Shown piece by piece: positions 1 to 41,966 of a stretch of DNA of 64,000 bases. Made by a program: the position numbers and the translations under genes. Origin of the DNA: Bugula neritina (taxonomy: Eukaryota > Bryozoa > Gymnolaemata > Cheilostomatida > Bugulidae); contig OZ037767.1 of NCBI GenBank assembly GCA_964035545.1, positions 27,203,628 through 27,267,627 on the forward strand, in the 5' to 3' direction. The notes beneath the pieces were generated by a model, which saw only the letters and a list, made by a program, of their open reading frames with translations, was not told the DNA's origin and ran no database searches. How positions within the stretch are numbered: the first letter of the stretch is position 1; each line of letters opens with the position of its first letter.

Positions 1-121
1 AACGTAATTATGCTATTTCAAATGTATAGTGTGTATAATATATATAAAATAGTATTATGTTTCTAATATACTACTAAAGGTGTATTATTGTAGTTTATAT
101 CAAGAATGGATAATATTGTAG

Positions 122-15823
<15,702 letters not shown>

Positions 15824-17134
15824 AATGTGATTTGTACAATTTCAAAGGCAGATAGCTGCATATATTAGTAACATATCTCTTACTAGTCTTATAGATCATA
15901 TATTATTATTTTATTTGTAATGTAGTATTATTGTGGCACTGGTTTTAAAAACATTTGCCTATATGACGGCAATATCTATAAATTAGGCAAATTAAGATAC
16001 ATTATTTTCTCACTTTTTCTTTAATAATGTATATGTACTGCGCTTTATGACATTCAATGAAGTATTTGTGTTTATTTAATTTTTCATTTCTGATATTTTC
16101 AACCTCTGTGCCATTTGTTTCAACTTAATTTGTATATTTAAAATAGTGGAAATGTTAGATGTTAGTCTATTGTATTAATTATTAATATGCTTACCAGGAA
16201 AAATAGTGTGTGATAGCTCCGTATGTTGTCTATAATAATTCATGTATTTTATTCAAAAATCAGCTGATTAAATTTTGCTTTCTTCAATTCTTTCTCCACA
16301 CTCTAAGCCCATTAGTTGAATAATTGTATGTCACAATTTTATTTTTTACCATTTTTGGGCTCTATAATAGTAGATATTTTATGATCAAAAGAAGTAACAC
16401 ATCGATTCTATATGATTTCATACCGCTATAACATGATATGAAAATAATAATAAATTCTGATTATGTAAGTATTATATTTCTTGTTGATAATCTATACTTA
16501 TTGAACTAAAGACCAGCCTCTCTAGCTTTTTCTTTGCATAGAAATACAAAGTTGTTTTCAATTCCAGGACCATACTTACTCAACTCAACTTTTAAAAATA
16601 GATTAAACCAGCCCTCAAATTACGCAATTACATTACTTTATTCTGTAAAAGCTGACTCATTTCAAAAATGACATGCACATTTGTAAAGTATCTTATTGAC
16701 GTAAGGGGTAAGTATAAGCTTTTTATACCAATCAAATCATATTACAATGAATTCTTTTCAACAGCAGCTATACGATATTTATATAAAGCATATTGATATA
16801 TGAGTCATTGCTCAAGAGCTATATTTGTCTAGAATAAACAAATGAACAATATACCATTCAATTTGTAAGCATCAATAGCCTTGAATTTTTTAGCTAGCAT
16901 ACTTGTGGGTGGTGCTTGTAACGAGCCTTTTTTCATGTGACATGAAAAGATTTTTGTCTGTAATATTGATCCATGAGAAATTTGAATTCATTTGAGTTTA
17001 ACTAGCAAGACCAAAACACAGTGCTGTATATCATGCCTGAGTTGAGAATTACTTTATGCTGGTGGTAGAACTAATATCAGCTTAGCAAGAGTGTAGTGAA
17101 TATATTTTATCTGCAGAAAACTATAGAAGTCAAT
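15824..17134 (+). other. Intergenic: 3' UTR of perlecan-like gene and upstream region of CLCA-like gene
   Basis: AT-rich with no open frame of interest. AATAAA near 16449 is a candidate polyadenylation signal. Near 16779-16790 there is a TATA-like ATTTATATAAAG, preceded by a CCAATCAAATC near 16728. A CTGCAG at 17111-17116 just before the CLCA start could be the acceptor of a 5'-UTR intron. None of these signals is proven. Confidence 0.4.
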
Positions 17135-28676
<11,542 letters not shown>

Positions 28677-30384
28677 GTTCTTTATACTATCTATAGTTTC
28701 TAATTAAGTACATGAAAAACTATGCCTACTATAAAGGACTTAAATTATTTATATAACTATATCAAGTTAAACTGTAATAATACTGATTATAAACTACACT
28801 TTTTGCATTTTTCTATATCATTCTTATGTATGCAAATTTATTTTGAACAAGCTTTTGCAAGGTCATGAAAAAAATCTTTGATATTAATGCCTTAATATCT
28901 TACATTTTGTAAAACCTTTATAAAAATACACTGTTAGAAAGAAAGTGAGACATTTTCAGTGCAGGCTTTATTTTATACTACAACTATGATCATGTAACCC
29001 TTTACCCTCTACAATCTAAACTCAGTCATGTTACCTCTAGTAATTTAACATTCAAGCTACTGAAGACATATCCTTAACTCTAGAATTATAAGCTACATAA
29101 CTAATGATTACAGCACTAGTTGAATTGCAAGTCATCACAATTTCAGAGTTATCTTTTCTTTATGTTACTGTGTAACGATTAAATCCAGAGCAGTTGTATG
29201 TTATTAAATACCGAAAAGCTAACGTATTGCTGCCGAAAGCATTTCAACAAACTGTTGGGAGCTGTTCAGGTCTAACAGAGTGCACTCAACTTCCAAGTCG
29301 CAAATCACAGATGTATACACTCGGGAATTCTGTTTCAGAAATTACACATCAATAGCCTTTTGAAGTGAGCATACAATTTTGTTTAAATAAATTAATCTAG
29401 CTTAAATATAACAAGCGGTTATGTTGTAATTTTAGCTATTGTATTATTGTAATGTATAAATTATATAATAATAACCAATAATGATTGAGTTTGATATAAG
29501 CATAATCATAATTTAAATTTACTTTGATTTTCAGTTTAAACTTTTAATTAATAGAAACTAAAAAGTTACCTTTAGTTTTACGTGATTCAGGTTGAGATTG
29601 GTGATGAAGTTAAACTGATAGTGATAAGCTGAAAGTAAAATTCACAAATCATAATCATGATGATGATAATCATAATGGTATTAAAAGTGATTGTAAAATA
29701 TCAGAATCATTGATACTCAATTATTTTAAGTAAATTTAATCATGACTTAATCATATTACTTATGAATATTTATATCAAGTATAAGAATGTATTGAGTATA
29801 AGTATAACATTAACTATTACTATTAGTAATACTAATAGTATTACTATTAGTATTAGTATTACTATTAGTATTGCATTTACTTAGTTTTAATAATAATAAG
29901 ATTTTTGGTATTTCAAATTAAATTTTAATTGTCATTTTGTTTCAAATGATAATAATTATAATGATACATATTGATATTGATTTTAATATTTGGTGTACAT
30001 TTAGTTATAAATGAATTATATTATTAATACTAATTATTACTTATATTTTTAATAGATAAGATACAATTTTATTTATTTTATCATGATTTACTAATTAAGA
30101 TTTGCATTAGCAAAGGTGTAGCACATTTGTTGCTTTAATTTAAACATAATTTTGGAGTGAAATCTAGAAGCTTGGTTTTCTAAGGCTTTTGATGCATCAC
30201 ACTAGCCATTTATGTCTTGATCTCCTATCAGTAAGAAAAGCTTGTAATTTTATTTATGCAAAAAATACCAGCTTTCAAGACTCATTACAGATTCAAAATT
30301 GTATTGAAATATCTGCAGTCCTCATACAAAAACTAATATTTATTCAAAGTTGCTAAAAGAACCTTTGGGGCATTTTTAGATAAA
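28677..30384 (+). other. Intergenic: CLCA 3' UTR and AT-rich spacer before the zinc-finger gene
   Basis: No coding signal. It holds degenerate TCATAATCATGATGATGATAA and TACTATTAGTAATACTAATA runs (29640-29880). A possible AATAAA near 29385 is distant from the stop. Confidence 0.5.
29630..29880. repeat. Cryptically simple ATC/ACT/AGT repeat tract
   Basis: Mixed trinucleotide and hexanucleotide repetition: (ATC/ATG)n near 29650-29680, then a self-complementary TACTATTAGTAATACTAATA region at 29818-29875. It is of the same type as 37080-37960 and 61630-62270. Confidence 0.7.
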
Positions 30385-33300
30385 ATGGCAGACATTCTTT
30401 CTGAAAAAGATGTGGTTTTGTTGTATCAAGCTATTGCTCTTGGCAAGGCGTCTAAGCTTGCCCAAGTAATATTTACTCTGGAGAATGTTATGGCATGTAT
30501 AAAGAGGCTTCTGATTGATACAGTTGAGAATAAACCTGCTGAAATAGAGGTAAGTTACGAGCCAAGAAAAGCTGCTTTATTTTTGCTCTATTTTTGTTCA
30601 ATTGATCTTGAAAGTGAAAGGTAAACATGATGTGATTTTGCATATTTAAAGCTTGTAATTTATGGTTTAATGCAGTTTTTGTCTTGTTGGTAATGGGCAC
30701 AATGTGTTCTATCATTTATTAATATTTTCTTTGATTATATTCATCAGAATGGTCAGCCTACTTCCAACGAACAATCTCCTATATTCAATAAAGAGGTGCC
30801 GCGAGTTAACTTAGCTGGTCAGCGTCTGAACCCTAAAGAGGAAACAACTCCTGCTGAAGCCATTGTGTTTCATCAAAAGCCCAGAAGTACAGAAATCTCT
30901 GGTGACTAAATTCTAACTGTTTAGTTAAATTTCTTCAACTGTGTGGAAGTTTCATTGCAGGAAACAAGTAACAACAAACGTTGATTATTAATAGATATCT
31001 AATTATTTTATTACATTTGATAGAGTGTAACGTTACAAAACATATGCTTCAGCTTGCTTTTTTGCTCCAGATGGTCACAACTTCTACCAGTGACATTATA
31101 ATTTATTAATTTGATATGCACAGTGTTTACTTTGATCTAGTAACCTGTTTATTTTGAAATATTTATTTTAGAAAATATCTCATTAGCCACAAAACTACAC
31201 AGCATGAATGTTGAAGCAAACTTCACTATGAATCCATGTAATGGTATATCTGATAGGAAAGGAAAAAGCAGAAAAGCTCTGCCAAGGCATGCTGGTATGT
31301 ATTATTCTAGTACATATCACTCACCAAAATTCATACCATTTGTCTCTCATCTGCTCTATGGCTTACAGTGCTTCTTAAAATAGTAAAAACCCCCCACCTT
31401 AAAATAGTAACACTTCTCATTGATATAATTTCTATTTATAATGTAAAGTTTATTAAGTTTTTAATTAGTATGAAAATATTCTTGCTTGGTTTTAACTTTT
31501 AGCTATTATTTTATATGTCTAAGTTGGTAAATTAAATTCTTTATTTCTATATGGTTATTTTGACTTTATTATTTCTGGTTTACAAAAAGTTGGAAATAAG
31601 TTTAGTTTTTAGCTTTGGCGCAATTCTAAAAGCATTTCCTGACATTGAAGAAGGTATACGGGGCTGATGTGTTGCCCCACCCACTTCATACTCATTGTGG
31701 TGGTTACTTTGCTATGTTTAGATACAAGTCTGTCGGAGCCAAAGTTTACTTGTGAGAAATGTGGGTATCAAACTAAGAGGAAGGATCACTATAAGAGGCA
31801 CTGTCTAACTCACACTGGAGACCGGCCCTTCAAGTGTCATCTTTGTACTTTCTCCTCTGTTGATAAATACCATCTTGTCCGCCATCTCAAGTCCTCCATG
31901 CATAGCAATGGTGGAAATGTGAGTATCTAGTATGTCTTTTGCTACCTGAAATCTTATTTGTTAATCTTTTCTGAATTGGTTAATGATTGAAGAACAGCCA
32001 CAGAGTGGGTGGGCCCTTCACCAATCAACAGGTTAGGTTAGCTGGCCAGAGGTGTCATCTCTTGTTACTTAGACTAGAGTATGTAGACTACTGCGAATAT
32101 TCTGTAGAGATCTCGGAGCAGCCAGTTGGAGTGCGGGTCATGTGACTACAAGACACACCAGCTGGGCAGAATGGAGAGACATAAGAGAACACACAGCGGA
32201 GAGAAGCCATTCGCCTGTAGTTACTGTGCATATAAAGCTGCTCAAAGAGCTACACTAGACAGACATCTACTAACCCACACAGGTCAGCCTGAAGTATTCC
32301 TGTGTCAGCATCTTTATAGAGGGTTCTGCAGTGTGTCTCTGTACCTAAATATCATTGTTTTGGAGTTTGATCTTGGGCTCAGGTTGGGAGGGAAACTATC
32401 TGTACCAGTAAACAGTCGTAACTTAGCCCTTAATTGTAAGTCAAGATTTGTAGAAGGTTGCCCCTTCTCATGTTTGGAAAGGGAAGCCCTCTACAACTAT
32501 TGTGAATACACGCATTATACGAGATAGTTTTGGTTCAAGCCTATCATGAACTCAATGTATCACCATCACTGTGTGGCCCTCATTCTATGTTGAGCAATAT
32601 TACTTGATTTGTAGGTGAAAAGCCCTTTAGCTGTGATAAATGTGATTATTCTGCAGCTGACACTAAAAGCCTTAGGTTCCACACTTTACAAAAACATGGT
32701 GATGGCGAAGTGCTACACAAATGCCCTGAATGTGAATACTCGACCCCTGTTCTACGGTATTACAAGGTCAGTAGATGTGAACTCCTTAGTTTTATATTCA
32801 ATATCTCATGTCAAACAATTCCCTTCCTTGTCATGTATGCTCCCACCTAATAAATTGTTGAGTGTGCTTCAACTTTGCTACTATTTCAGCTACATTTACG
32901 AACGCATTCAGAAGCACGCCCTTACCTCTGTGATATGTGTGGCTACTCGGCTAAGCGACCTCACGGGCTAACTAAACATTACAGGTACTAATGAATGCTG
33001 ACGCTCTTTGTTTAAAAGAGTTATTGTGAAATGAAAATAGTCTGCTATGCGATAATTTATACTGATTCTATTAGATGTTAAAGCCACCTGCTGGCAAGTT
33101 TTATTTTGTTAGTTATCTTCTCTTGAATGAAATAGACCAAGTTAAATGCCTAAGGCTTTTATTAGGTGAGAGGAGTTCAACATCTGTTCAGCCAATGTAT
33201 AGCTATGAGATGCAAATCTTTGTTATGTATTATCTAATGGAGAGCTCTGCGGTGTGGAGATAAAATCTCCTGACACAATATTGTTACTAAACTGAAGCAC

Positions 33301-33760
33301 TGAAGTAAATTATAATTGAATGAATTATTTTAGAGCAATGCATGGTTTTACAATGGCAGAAACAGACGGCAAAACATACAGAAGGGAGACAAACCCATCG
33401 GAACATTTTCAAGCTGCTGATAGTAAACCAGTAGATGGAGTAGTGGAACCTCTTCATGAGCCCAGTGTCTCTACAACCAAAGTGTCTGCACCAGCCCCAT
33501 CTGCACCATATACTTCTGATCAAAAGCTAGTGGAGGGCCACCATCTATCTCTTACACCCGCTGACCAGCAGCAAACAGCGAGCCACACATCTGAACAGCG
33601 ACGACCAATCATATCTCTGCCCTCCAACTTTCCACCAATTACCCCGTTAACATCTACTCACAGTTCACAAGTTTTGGAGAGTTGTGCTGTGGAAAGCTAC
33701 CTTAACTCAATGATGTCCAACAGCCAAACAACCTCGCATAGTGGTAAATATAATTACTAA
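30385..33760 (+). CDS. C2H2 zinc-finger protein with seven fingers, 495 aa
   Basis: Eight exons: 30385-30549, 30748-30901, 31172-31294, 31722-31918, 32108-32282, 32615-32766, 32890-32984, 33334-33760; 496 codons in total. The N-terminus (MADILSEKDVVLLYQ...) shows no domain I know. Fingers start with FTCEKCGYQTKR (residue 156), FKCHLCTFSSVD, LECGSCDYKTHQ, FACSYCAYKAAQ, FSCDKCDYSAAD, HKCPECEYSTPV and YLCDMCGYSAKR. Several are joined by TGEKP-type linkers. The C-terminal region is Ser/Thr/Pro/Gln-rich. It is most likely a nuclear DNA-binding regulator. The C..C.Y finger style resembles ZFP64- and REST-like arrays, but orthology cannot be set. Two uncertain points: the donor at 30902 (GTGACT) is weak and intron retention would stop the protein after four bases of intron sequence plus one codon, and a donor at 33744 could replace the TAA at 33758. 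Confidence 0.82.
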
Positions 33761-35836
33761 TGTGTAATATTCGCAAAATTACTATTTGAATTCGATTAAC
33801 TTCAATTTGTGTTTGAAATGGGTTAATACTGTAAATTCTAAAATGAAATGTTGTATTTAAATGTCAATGTGCCGATCCAATACAATTCTCTTATAAGTCT
33901 CATCGTGGTTTATTAGATGTTGTTGAAGTCTATTAACTCAGCAAAGGAAGTTGTTTTATTATTTGATGATGGGATTTTATTAGAATACTTTCACCTTTTC
34001 AAACCCCTTCTTACTTGTAGGAATCACTGCGCAAGACAACACTCAACCCAGCTTTCCTTTCTACATGTAGTAGTCCTTCTTCAAAGTGCAAGATATATAT
34101 GTATGCATATCATTTGTAATACATATACAATTTACAAAATGCAGCATGTTCTAATATCTATAATTTTATGTATACATCTATATGAATATATATAATGTTG
34201 CTATAACTTATTTCAACTTTTGAATGGTGTTTATTATTTTACCTATCATTGAATTAGCCATTACTTGACCTGGCAAAAATTCAAACTAATGGATTTATAA
34301 CGCCTTTTTGTATTCTACCTATATATAATTTTTTTATTTGAATGTAGACATGTTATTACACTAAAACTAATTACTTTATAAAAATTGATAATTATTGTAT
34401 AGTAAAGTCTTCTTTTATTCATGTTAAAAAATATTAAAGTAATTGAAGCATAGAATTCTTGACGCAGGTATAATGCTCAGCTACCGGTATATTATCAACA
34501 AAACTAGTTTTATGGAATAATAGTATTAATGTTCAGTATTAGAAATTGAATTTTTTACTTCCTTTTCATTTTATCTGTTTTTCAACAGCGAAAAGCAATC
34601 ATAGTAATTTGTTATTAGAATAAGCAGCACAAACAATCCTATTTTTCCCAGGATAATGTAAAAATAAGAGTTATCTAATCCTTTGCTATCTGACGAAGCC
34701 AGTCTGAGACTTTCAACAATTAATACTATACTTAATAGATTACTTTCCAGCTCATGTTTGTGTACTGCCGGCAGAGCAAGTCACTGTGTGTGGTTCATGT
34801 TTAACACAGATTGGGGGAGGTCTTTATGAAGTTCCTCGATGGTGCCAGATTTTTGGGTTTATTTTCTAAAGCTTAAAATTCACCTCCAGGTGATTTATCA
34901 TTATAGGTGTATAAGTATTTTACACACCAGTGCGCATAAATATTACTGGGTAACATATTAAAAAGGAAATGAAGTAGCCTAAGACACAAATGATAAGTTA
35001 GGTAAAAACTAAAAATAATTTACAAATAATTATATTAAGAGCTAGTGTTGGGCGAAAATATAAAAAATTGAAAAGAGCACCATAAATAAGAGCTTTAGTT
35101 ATCAATTATTAGCATACAATATTGTCATGACTGTAAGATTGTTTCCGGTAAATAGCAAAGGATTGTAAAGAAACTGAAACCATTCTCTGAGTAACTAAAT
35201 GATACTTGTACATATAAGAGTGTGACATAAGGGTAGCTTGAACTTCGCTGCCTACAACAGAAAATAGAGAATAAGCTGATCACATGACATGGTAACAGGT
35301 GAAACAATCAAGAGAAACATACAAGTAATGTCCTTGCCACATTTTATAAGGATCAGTTGTTTGCAATGTGAAGAAGTTAAATAACACCACATGGACGATC
35401 AAACAAACCAGTTTAGCTAATGTAAAATGTAAATGTTATGTTAAAACAAGAAATTTTCTAAAAAATACAAGCTAGCAAAATTCAGAGCATATGAAGTAAA
35501 CGAGAAAGAGCAGTTATTTGCTAAATTGTTAGTGAAATGTTCATAAAAAATCAAAATACTATCTAAGTTTGGACATTAAACCTATAAAAATAAGCAAGGC
35601 TTCTTTATTTTGAAAACAGGAATTTACACACACAAACTTATTGTTTCCATCAAGAAACAAAACCTGCTTAACTTGATTTTAAAATAATAAGTTATAACCT
35701 TTAGTTTTCTTTCGAAGTTAGTTATTGTCAACCACAATTGAGAGAATGTTAAAAACAATATAAACTTTTAGACAATCATTAATAAAACTATGAATAGTAA
35801 AATACTCTAAGAGAACAAGAAATCACCTGTAAGAAT
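33761..35836. other. Convergent intergenic region between zinc-finger gene (+) and PRA1 gene (-)
   Basis: AT-rich, with 3' UTR sequence expected from both sides. A minus-strand AATAAA (plus TTTATT near 35603) is a candidate polyadenylation signal for the PRA1 gene. An open frame at 33917-34195 has low-complexity composition and no recognisable motif. Confidence 0.45.
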
Positions 35837-38154
35837 CTAGGATCCAGCCTCTTGCTCCTGCCCCAAAGATTCCAATATCACACCCATAGGTGTCCTTTTC
35901 AGGCCAACATATTCTTTAAATCGGGCTAATTTGTTGTTGATGTTTCTCATTCGCAAAGATGCGTGGATTATGGTTACTAAAAATGAGAAACAGACCAATT
36001 ATATGAATACTAAATTACCATAATCAATAGCAGACAACTCCGAAAATATATAAGTAACCAAATTGAAGTATTCAATGAATTATAACTAGTTATAATATTT
36101 TAATGGTAGTACTTACATGCTATCGGCAGAAGCAGTCCAAATAAAAAGACAAAGATAGCTCCTATAGCCCGAGTGAGGACATAAGTAACAAATAAGATAG
36201 TCAGCACAGATATAATTGGATGTTTTGCTTTCAGTCTTCTCCATTCACTTGTGTTGTTAGTGAAATATACGAATGCCAGGAATGCTAAAGTAATGATGAC
36301 AATCCCTGTTACCATCTGCACGGGATGATAAAATCTGGAAAAATATATACACTTTAGCCATTTCGCACAAAAGAAGAAAAACAAATGCATCACCAAAGAG
36401 ACTTAAAAAAACTTATACTAAGAAAATAAAAGTATTACTGTAAATTATAAACCCAGAAATAGAACTAATATTTATTATCTTAAAACTATATTGTTGATAT
36501 ATGATAATAATAGGTCAGGTAGTGGTGAGCTTAAGGACTTGAAACCTTGTGAGTTAAGTCAACTTGACAATGGCTTACTTCAATTGCCTGCTATTAATTG
36601 CATTAAATTTCCCATGCTGAAAACTTAAAAATGTTAGGCTTTTGCATGACTCTTTTTAGCTAAAACTTAATAAGTGCAGGCCTAATATTATTTAAAAACT
36701 GCAGATATTAACATTTATGTACTAAGTATATTGTTAGTGCAAATGAAAAGTATTTGAATTGAAGAGACATGTTTTTATTCCATTATAAAGTAATGATAAA
36801 ACGATAATAATCTATTCAACAGTTATAGTAATGAAACAATATAGCTATAGCCTCAATATTGATAAGAATTATAGGGAACAATATTGTAAGCGGTTTATTT
36901 TAAAATATTTTTATATAAACAAGTTTTTATTATATGCTTATTAAAAAAGAGATGAAAAACAAATAATTGCATTCACTTCTCAGCTTTATTCACTAGTTTT
37001 AAAACTTTATACCCAATTTTATTATTTATTCACTTGTTTTTTACTTAATGAAGTAAACTGACCCAACTTATATGTTTATATTAGTCTTAGACTAGATAAA
37101 TATAATAGTAATTATTAGTAATATTATTCAAACTACTACTAGAAATAAATCAATGGTTAATACTTAATATTCAACGTATTAGTATTAATACTATTAGTAT
37201 TATATTAAATTTAATTATTAATATTGTACTGTTACTCTTACAGTTCTGTATGTCTAATAAATATAATAAATTGATAGCCAATCACCCTATCACTATCACT
37301 ATGACTATCACTATTACTATTAGTCTATAAGTATAAGAGCAAATTTATTAAAGTAAATAAATGTAATATTAAGTCTAATAGTAGTATTAGTATAAGTAGC
37401 ATTACATTCAGTTAAAGTTTTACTGTAAGTATAACTATCACTATTAGTATTAGTACGTATTACTATTACTATTGTATTAGTAGTATATTTACTTTTAGTA
37501 TTACTAATACTAATAGTAATACTTATAATATCAGTTTGAGTTTCACTTCTGTTAGAGTGTTACTGTTACTTAGTCTTACACTACACAGTTACTGTTTTGT
37601 TTGAGTTGCATCTTAGTCTACAGTTAGTGAATCGTATTATACAATCTATACTTAGAGTTAGTATTGGCTATTGCAATTAACTAAGTATAAGAGTTGAACT
37701 TGATAAGCATAGCTAAAAGTTCAAGTTGAGCACAAGTATTAGTAAATTAATAAATTACTATTACTATTGTCTATTAGTATTAGTATAAATATAACATTAT
37801 TATTATAAGACTAACACTAACAGTAACTCAAAGACAGTGTGAGTGTCACTAACTCTAAGTCAACTCAAACTGTCAAAGTCTTAGTTGATTGTGGTTTTAC
37901 TATAACTACAACAATTTCACTTGAGCCTCGACTAAAAACAACTTAATTAGTAATTTTAACTTTTGTTCTGCTTACCCCACACAAAGAAATAACAAAATAG
38001 TCGAGAGAAAATAGTTGGTTTGGTAATATAACAGGTTATTGATTATTCTGTTTGAATACCGTTCAAGCTCATTAAAATTTGGAACCTGAAACCTAGCTCC
38101 TTCTAGTAGGAAATCGTTCAAAGGTCTAAGAGGTGCCAGTTCTACACCGTCCAT
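35837..38154 (-). CDS. ARL6IP5: PRA1 family protein, ARL6IP5 (JWA/GTRAP3-18)-like, 178 aa
   Basis: Three exons on the minus strand: 38154-37976, 36334-36117, 35976-35837 (537 nt, 179 codons). The start MDGVELAPLRPLNDFLLEG, the 'NNLLYYQTNYF' motif, two hydrophobic hairpins and the C-terminal 'HASLRMRNINNKL...GLKRTPMG' are the landmarks of PRAF3/ARL6IP5. These are four-pass endoplasmic reticulum/Golgi proteins that bind prenylated Rab GTPases and affect transporter trafficking. Length is close to the usual 188 residues. It is transcribed in the same direction as eL42, 593 bp upstream of this gene's start codon. No missing motif is seen. Confidence 0.93.
37080..37960. repeat. Cryptically simple TATTAGTA / ACTATTAC repeat tract in a PRA1 intron
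   Basis: Nearly 900 bp built from shuffled ATT, AGT, ACT and ATC triplets with local period six (for example ACTATCACTATGACTATCAC near 37291). It is neither a pure microsatellite nor unique sequence. It lies in the first intron of the PRA1 gene. Confidence 0.7.
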
Positions 38155-38746
38155 TTTTGCTTTCTAAAACGTTGTGAGAGGTAAACTACTGCACTGAGAC
38201 AAAACATGTATTACTTATGACAGTTATTAGTGTTTATTACACCTGGAAAGTGAACGTGTGTAACTCGATGTCACTAGTGATCACTCGGAGTCCCAAGTCG
38301 AAGACCGCAGTTGCACGAGTGAAAGAGAAGACAACACCAAGCCAACTGCACATGCAGTTGGGCCCTGCAATGTATTTTGTTGGAACAGAAATAATGGGGA
38401 GCTTAAAAGCAATAAACATTAATTCCACTGTAATAGCAGCCCTCAGGTAATTTCTCAACTCAAAACCTCCAAACTGGCTCTATTCGAGAAGTTTAGGCAC
38501 ACACTATAAAACTGTAAGAAGACACTTCACTAAAGAAATTCAACAATACTTGAATTCACACGAAGTGGGCAATTGTAATTTATAATTCAATTTGTCAGTT
38601 ATTGTTTCATCACTGTTTTGTCATATTCAGCACTTCAGTTTCTAAACATTGAAGAAAAAATTGCATCTTTTGTTAGTCAATCAAACTGTAGTGTTTACTG
38701 TACATCAACATTTTATTGCATAAAATAATGATTAACAGCAAACATT
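38155..38746 (-). other. Intergenic: eL42 3' UTR and PRA1 upstream region
   Basis: The minus-strand AATAAA at 38717-38712 lies about 30 bp after the eL42 stop and is its probable polyadenylation signal. The remaining 550 bp is the only room for the PRA1 promoter. It contains an open frame on each strand (38217-38458) without recognisable content. Confidence 0.55.
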
Positions 38747-40526
<1,780 letters not shown>

Positions 40527-41966
40527 TTTGACAGTAGGCTTAAGAGGACTTCCGCTACGTTAGTGTCCGCAACGTAGTTACCAAAATATTGCCAAAAATA
40601 TATTATATCATAATGATTGTTTTTAATTAATATAGAAACATTTAAATTTTTAGTTTATAAAATTATTATGTATATTTTTAAAAAAAATTAACCAATGAAG
40701 AATTTCAAATATTTGTACATCCGTTCTCATTTAGAGAGATAACTACCAGTAAATTTGGAAACTAGCTGGAATTGCATTTCCATGGCACCATATATGAGGT
40801 GTAACTAATGTAACCTTTGACCGCAAACACACCCGCACGGAGGCACGCACGCACATCCACACAAAATAATATTCTAATCTAATTTTACATTATTTTCTAC
40901 ATACACTCTAAGAGCTAACCTAAATACTAACTTTTTAGTAAAATGAGATAAAGTGCATAATCATGGTTACAAGTTCTGAATAATAACTGTAAAAGTCATG
41001 TAAAAGTTATCATGACAATGGGCTTTTCGTTTCCAAATACTAATAGTCTGCATTTAAAATTGCCCACATTGTAATCAGCTATTTTGAACTCAACCAAAGT
41101 ATAGGTGGCTCACTTTCTGACAATTTTAAATAATCCCTATACTCCTAATCTGTCCACATCTAAGTGTCCTATTTTTAAAGAGTTCATTTGTGGAGGTTCT
41201 TTTGAGACGAAACATTTCTATGGTCATTTAACCAAATTATAGCATTATAAAATCAAGTTATCTTTAGAAAAAAACTCACATAGCAATAAATAAAAATGGC
41301 AAGATATACTCTAAGAGTGCAAAATACGTGAAAACCTAATAATATGCAACTCCATATAATGAATATTATTGTGAAAATCTGAAAAATTATTAGAAATGCT
41401 CAGCAAAAGTTATCCGCTAAAGTGAGAGTTTTGTTGAACTGGACATAGTTGTAACTTGTAGGCTAGTAACAGCCAACTATGTCATGATAAATGTAGCTGC
41501 CTATCATCACCATGCAGCCGAAGTCAGCTATTTCCTGTCACAGATGGTTAGATTTACCTCGCATTTGCAACTGCCTTAACCACTTAAACCAGAGGTATAT
41601 CTGTTTTCTAACTCAGAAACTATTCTTTGTCTACTAAACTTCTATTTTAACTAGCTATGAGTATTTATAAGATTAGCCTTTTAATTTCTTTGTGAACCAA
41701 CTTAGTACTGTAGCCATTGTTTTCAGTTGTATTTAATGGTATATGCAAACAGTCCCAAGTTTATGTAATTACAGACTACCATCAAATAATGGGAGCCTTA
41801 GTTGGACACCTTCAAATGCACCAACTTACATAACTTTGATGAGCCAATGGTCGAGAACTAAGATACAGTACAGGTAGAAAATAGTTCTGCTCACTCTCTA
41901 GTTTCTCATCCCTCAAGAAAGATTCAAGATTTATGAAGCTCCAAGCTGGTTGAAGTCTGTATTAGA
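40527..41966. other. Divergent intergenic region between eL42 (-) and the small paralogue pair (+)
   Basis: 1.4 kb without convincing coding content. It must hold the eL42 promoter (right of 40526) and that of the first small gene. A GC-richer patch lies near 40820-40860 (ACCCGCACGGAGGCACGCAC). Confidence 0.45.

Noticed and set aside
17096-17134. Upstream in-frame extension of the CLCA start beginning with GTG
   Set aside because: GTG starts are not expected in animals, and the ATG at 17135 begins a good signal peptide.
31667-31721. Hydrophobic N-terminal extension before the first zinc finger (MCCPTHFILIVVV...), as an alternative start
   Set aside because: It lies directly before the acceptor TTTAG at 31721; upstream exons join in frame to the finger exon, so this is intron sequence.
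33917-34195. Plus-strand 92-codon frame after the zinc-finger gene
   Set aside because: No acceptor/donor arrangement links it convincingly, and the composition is typical of AT-rich non-coding DNA.
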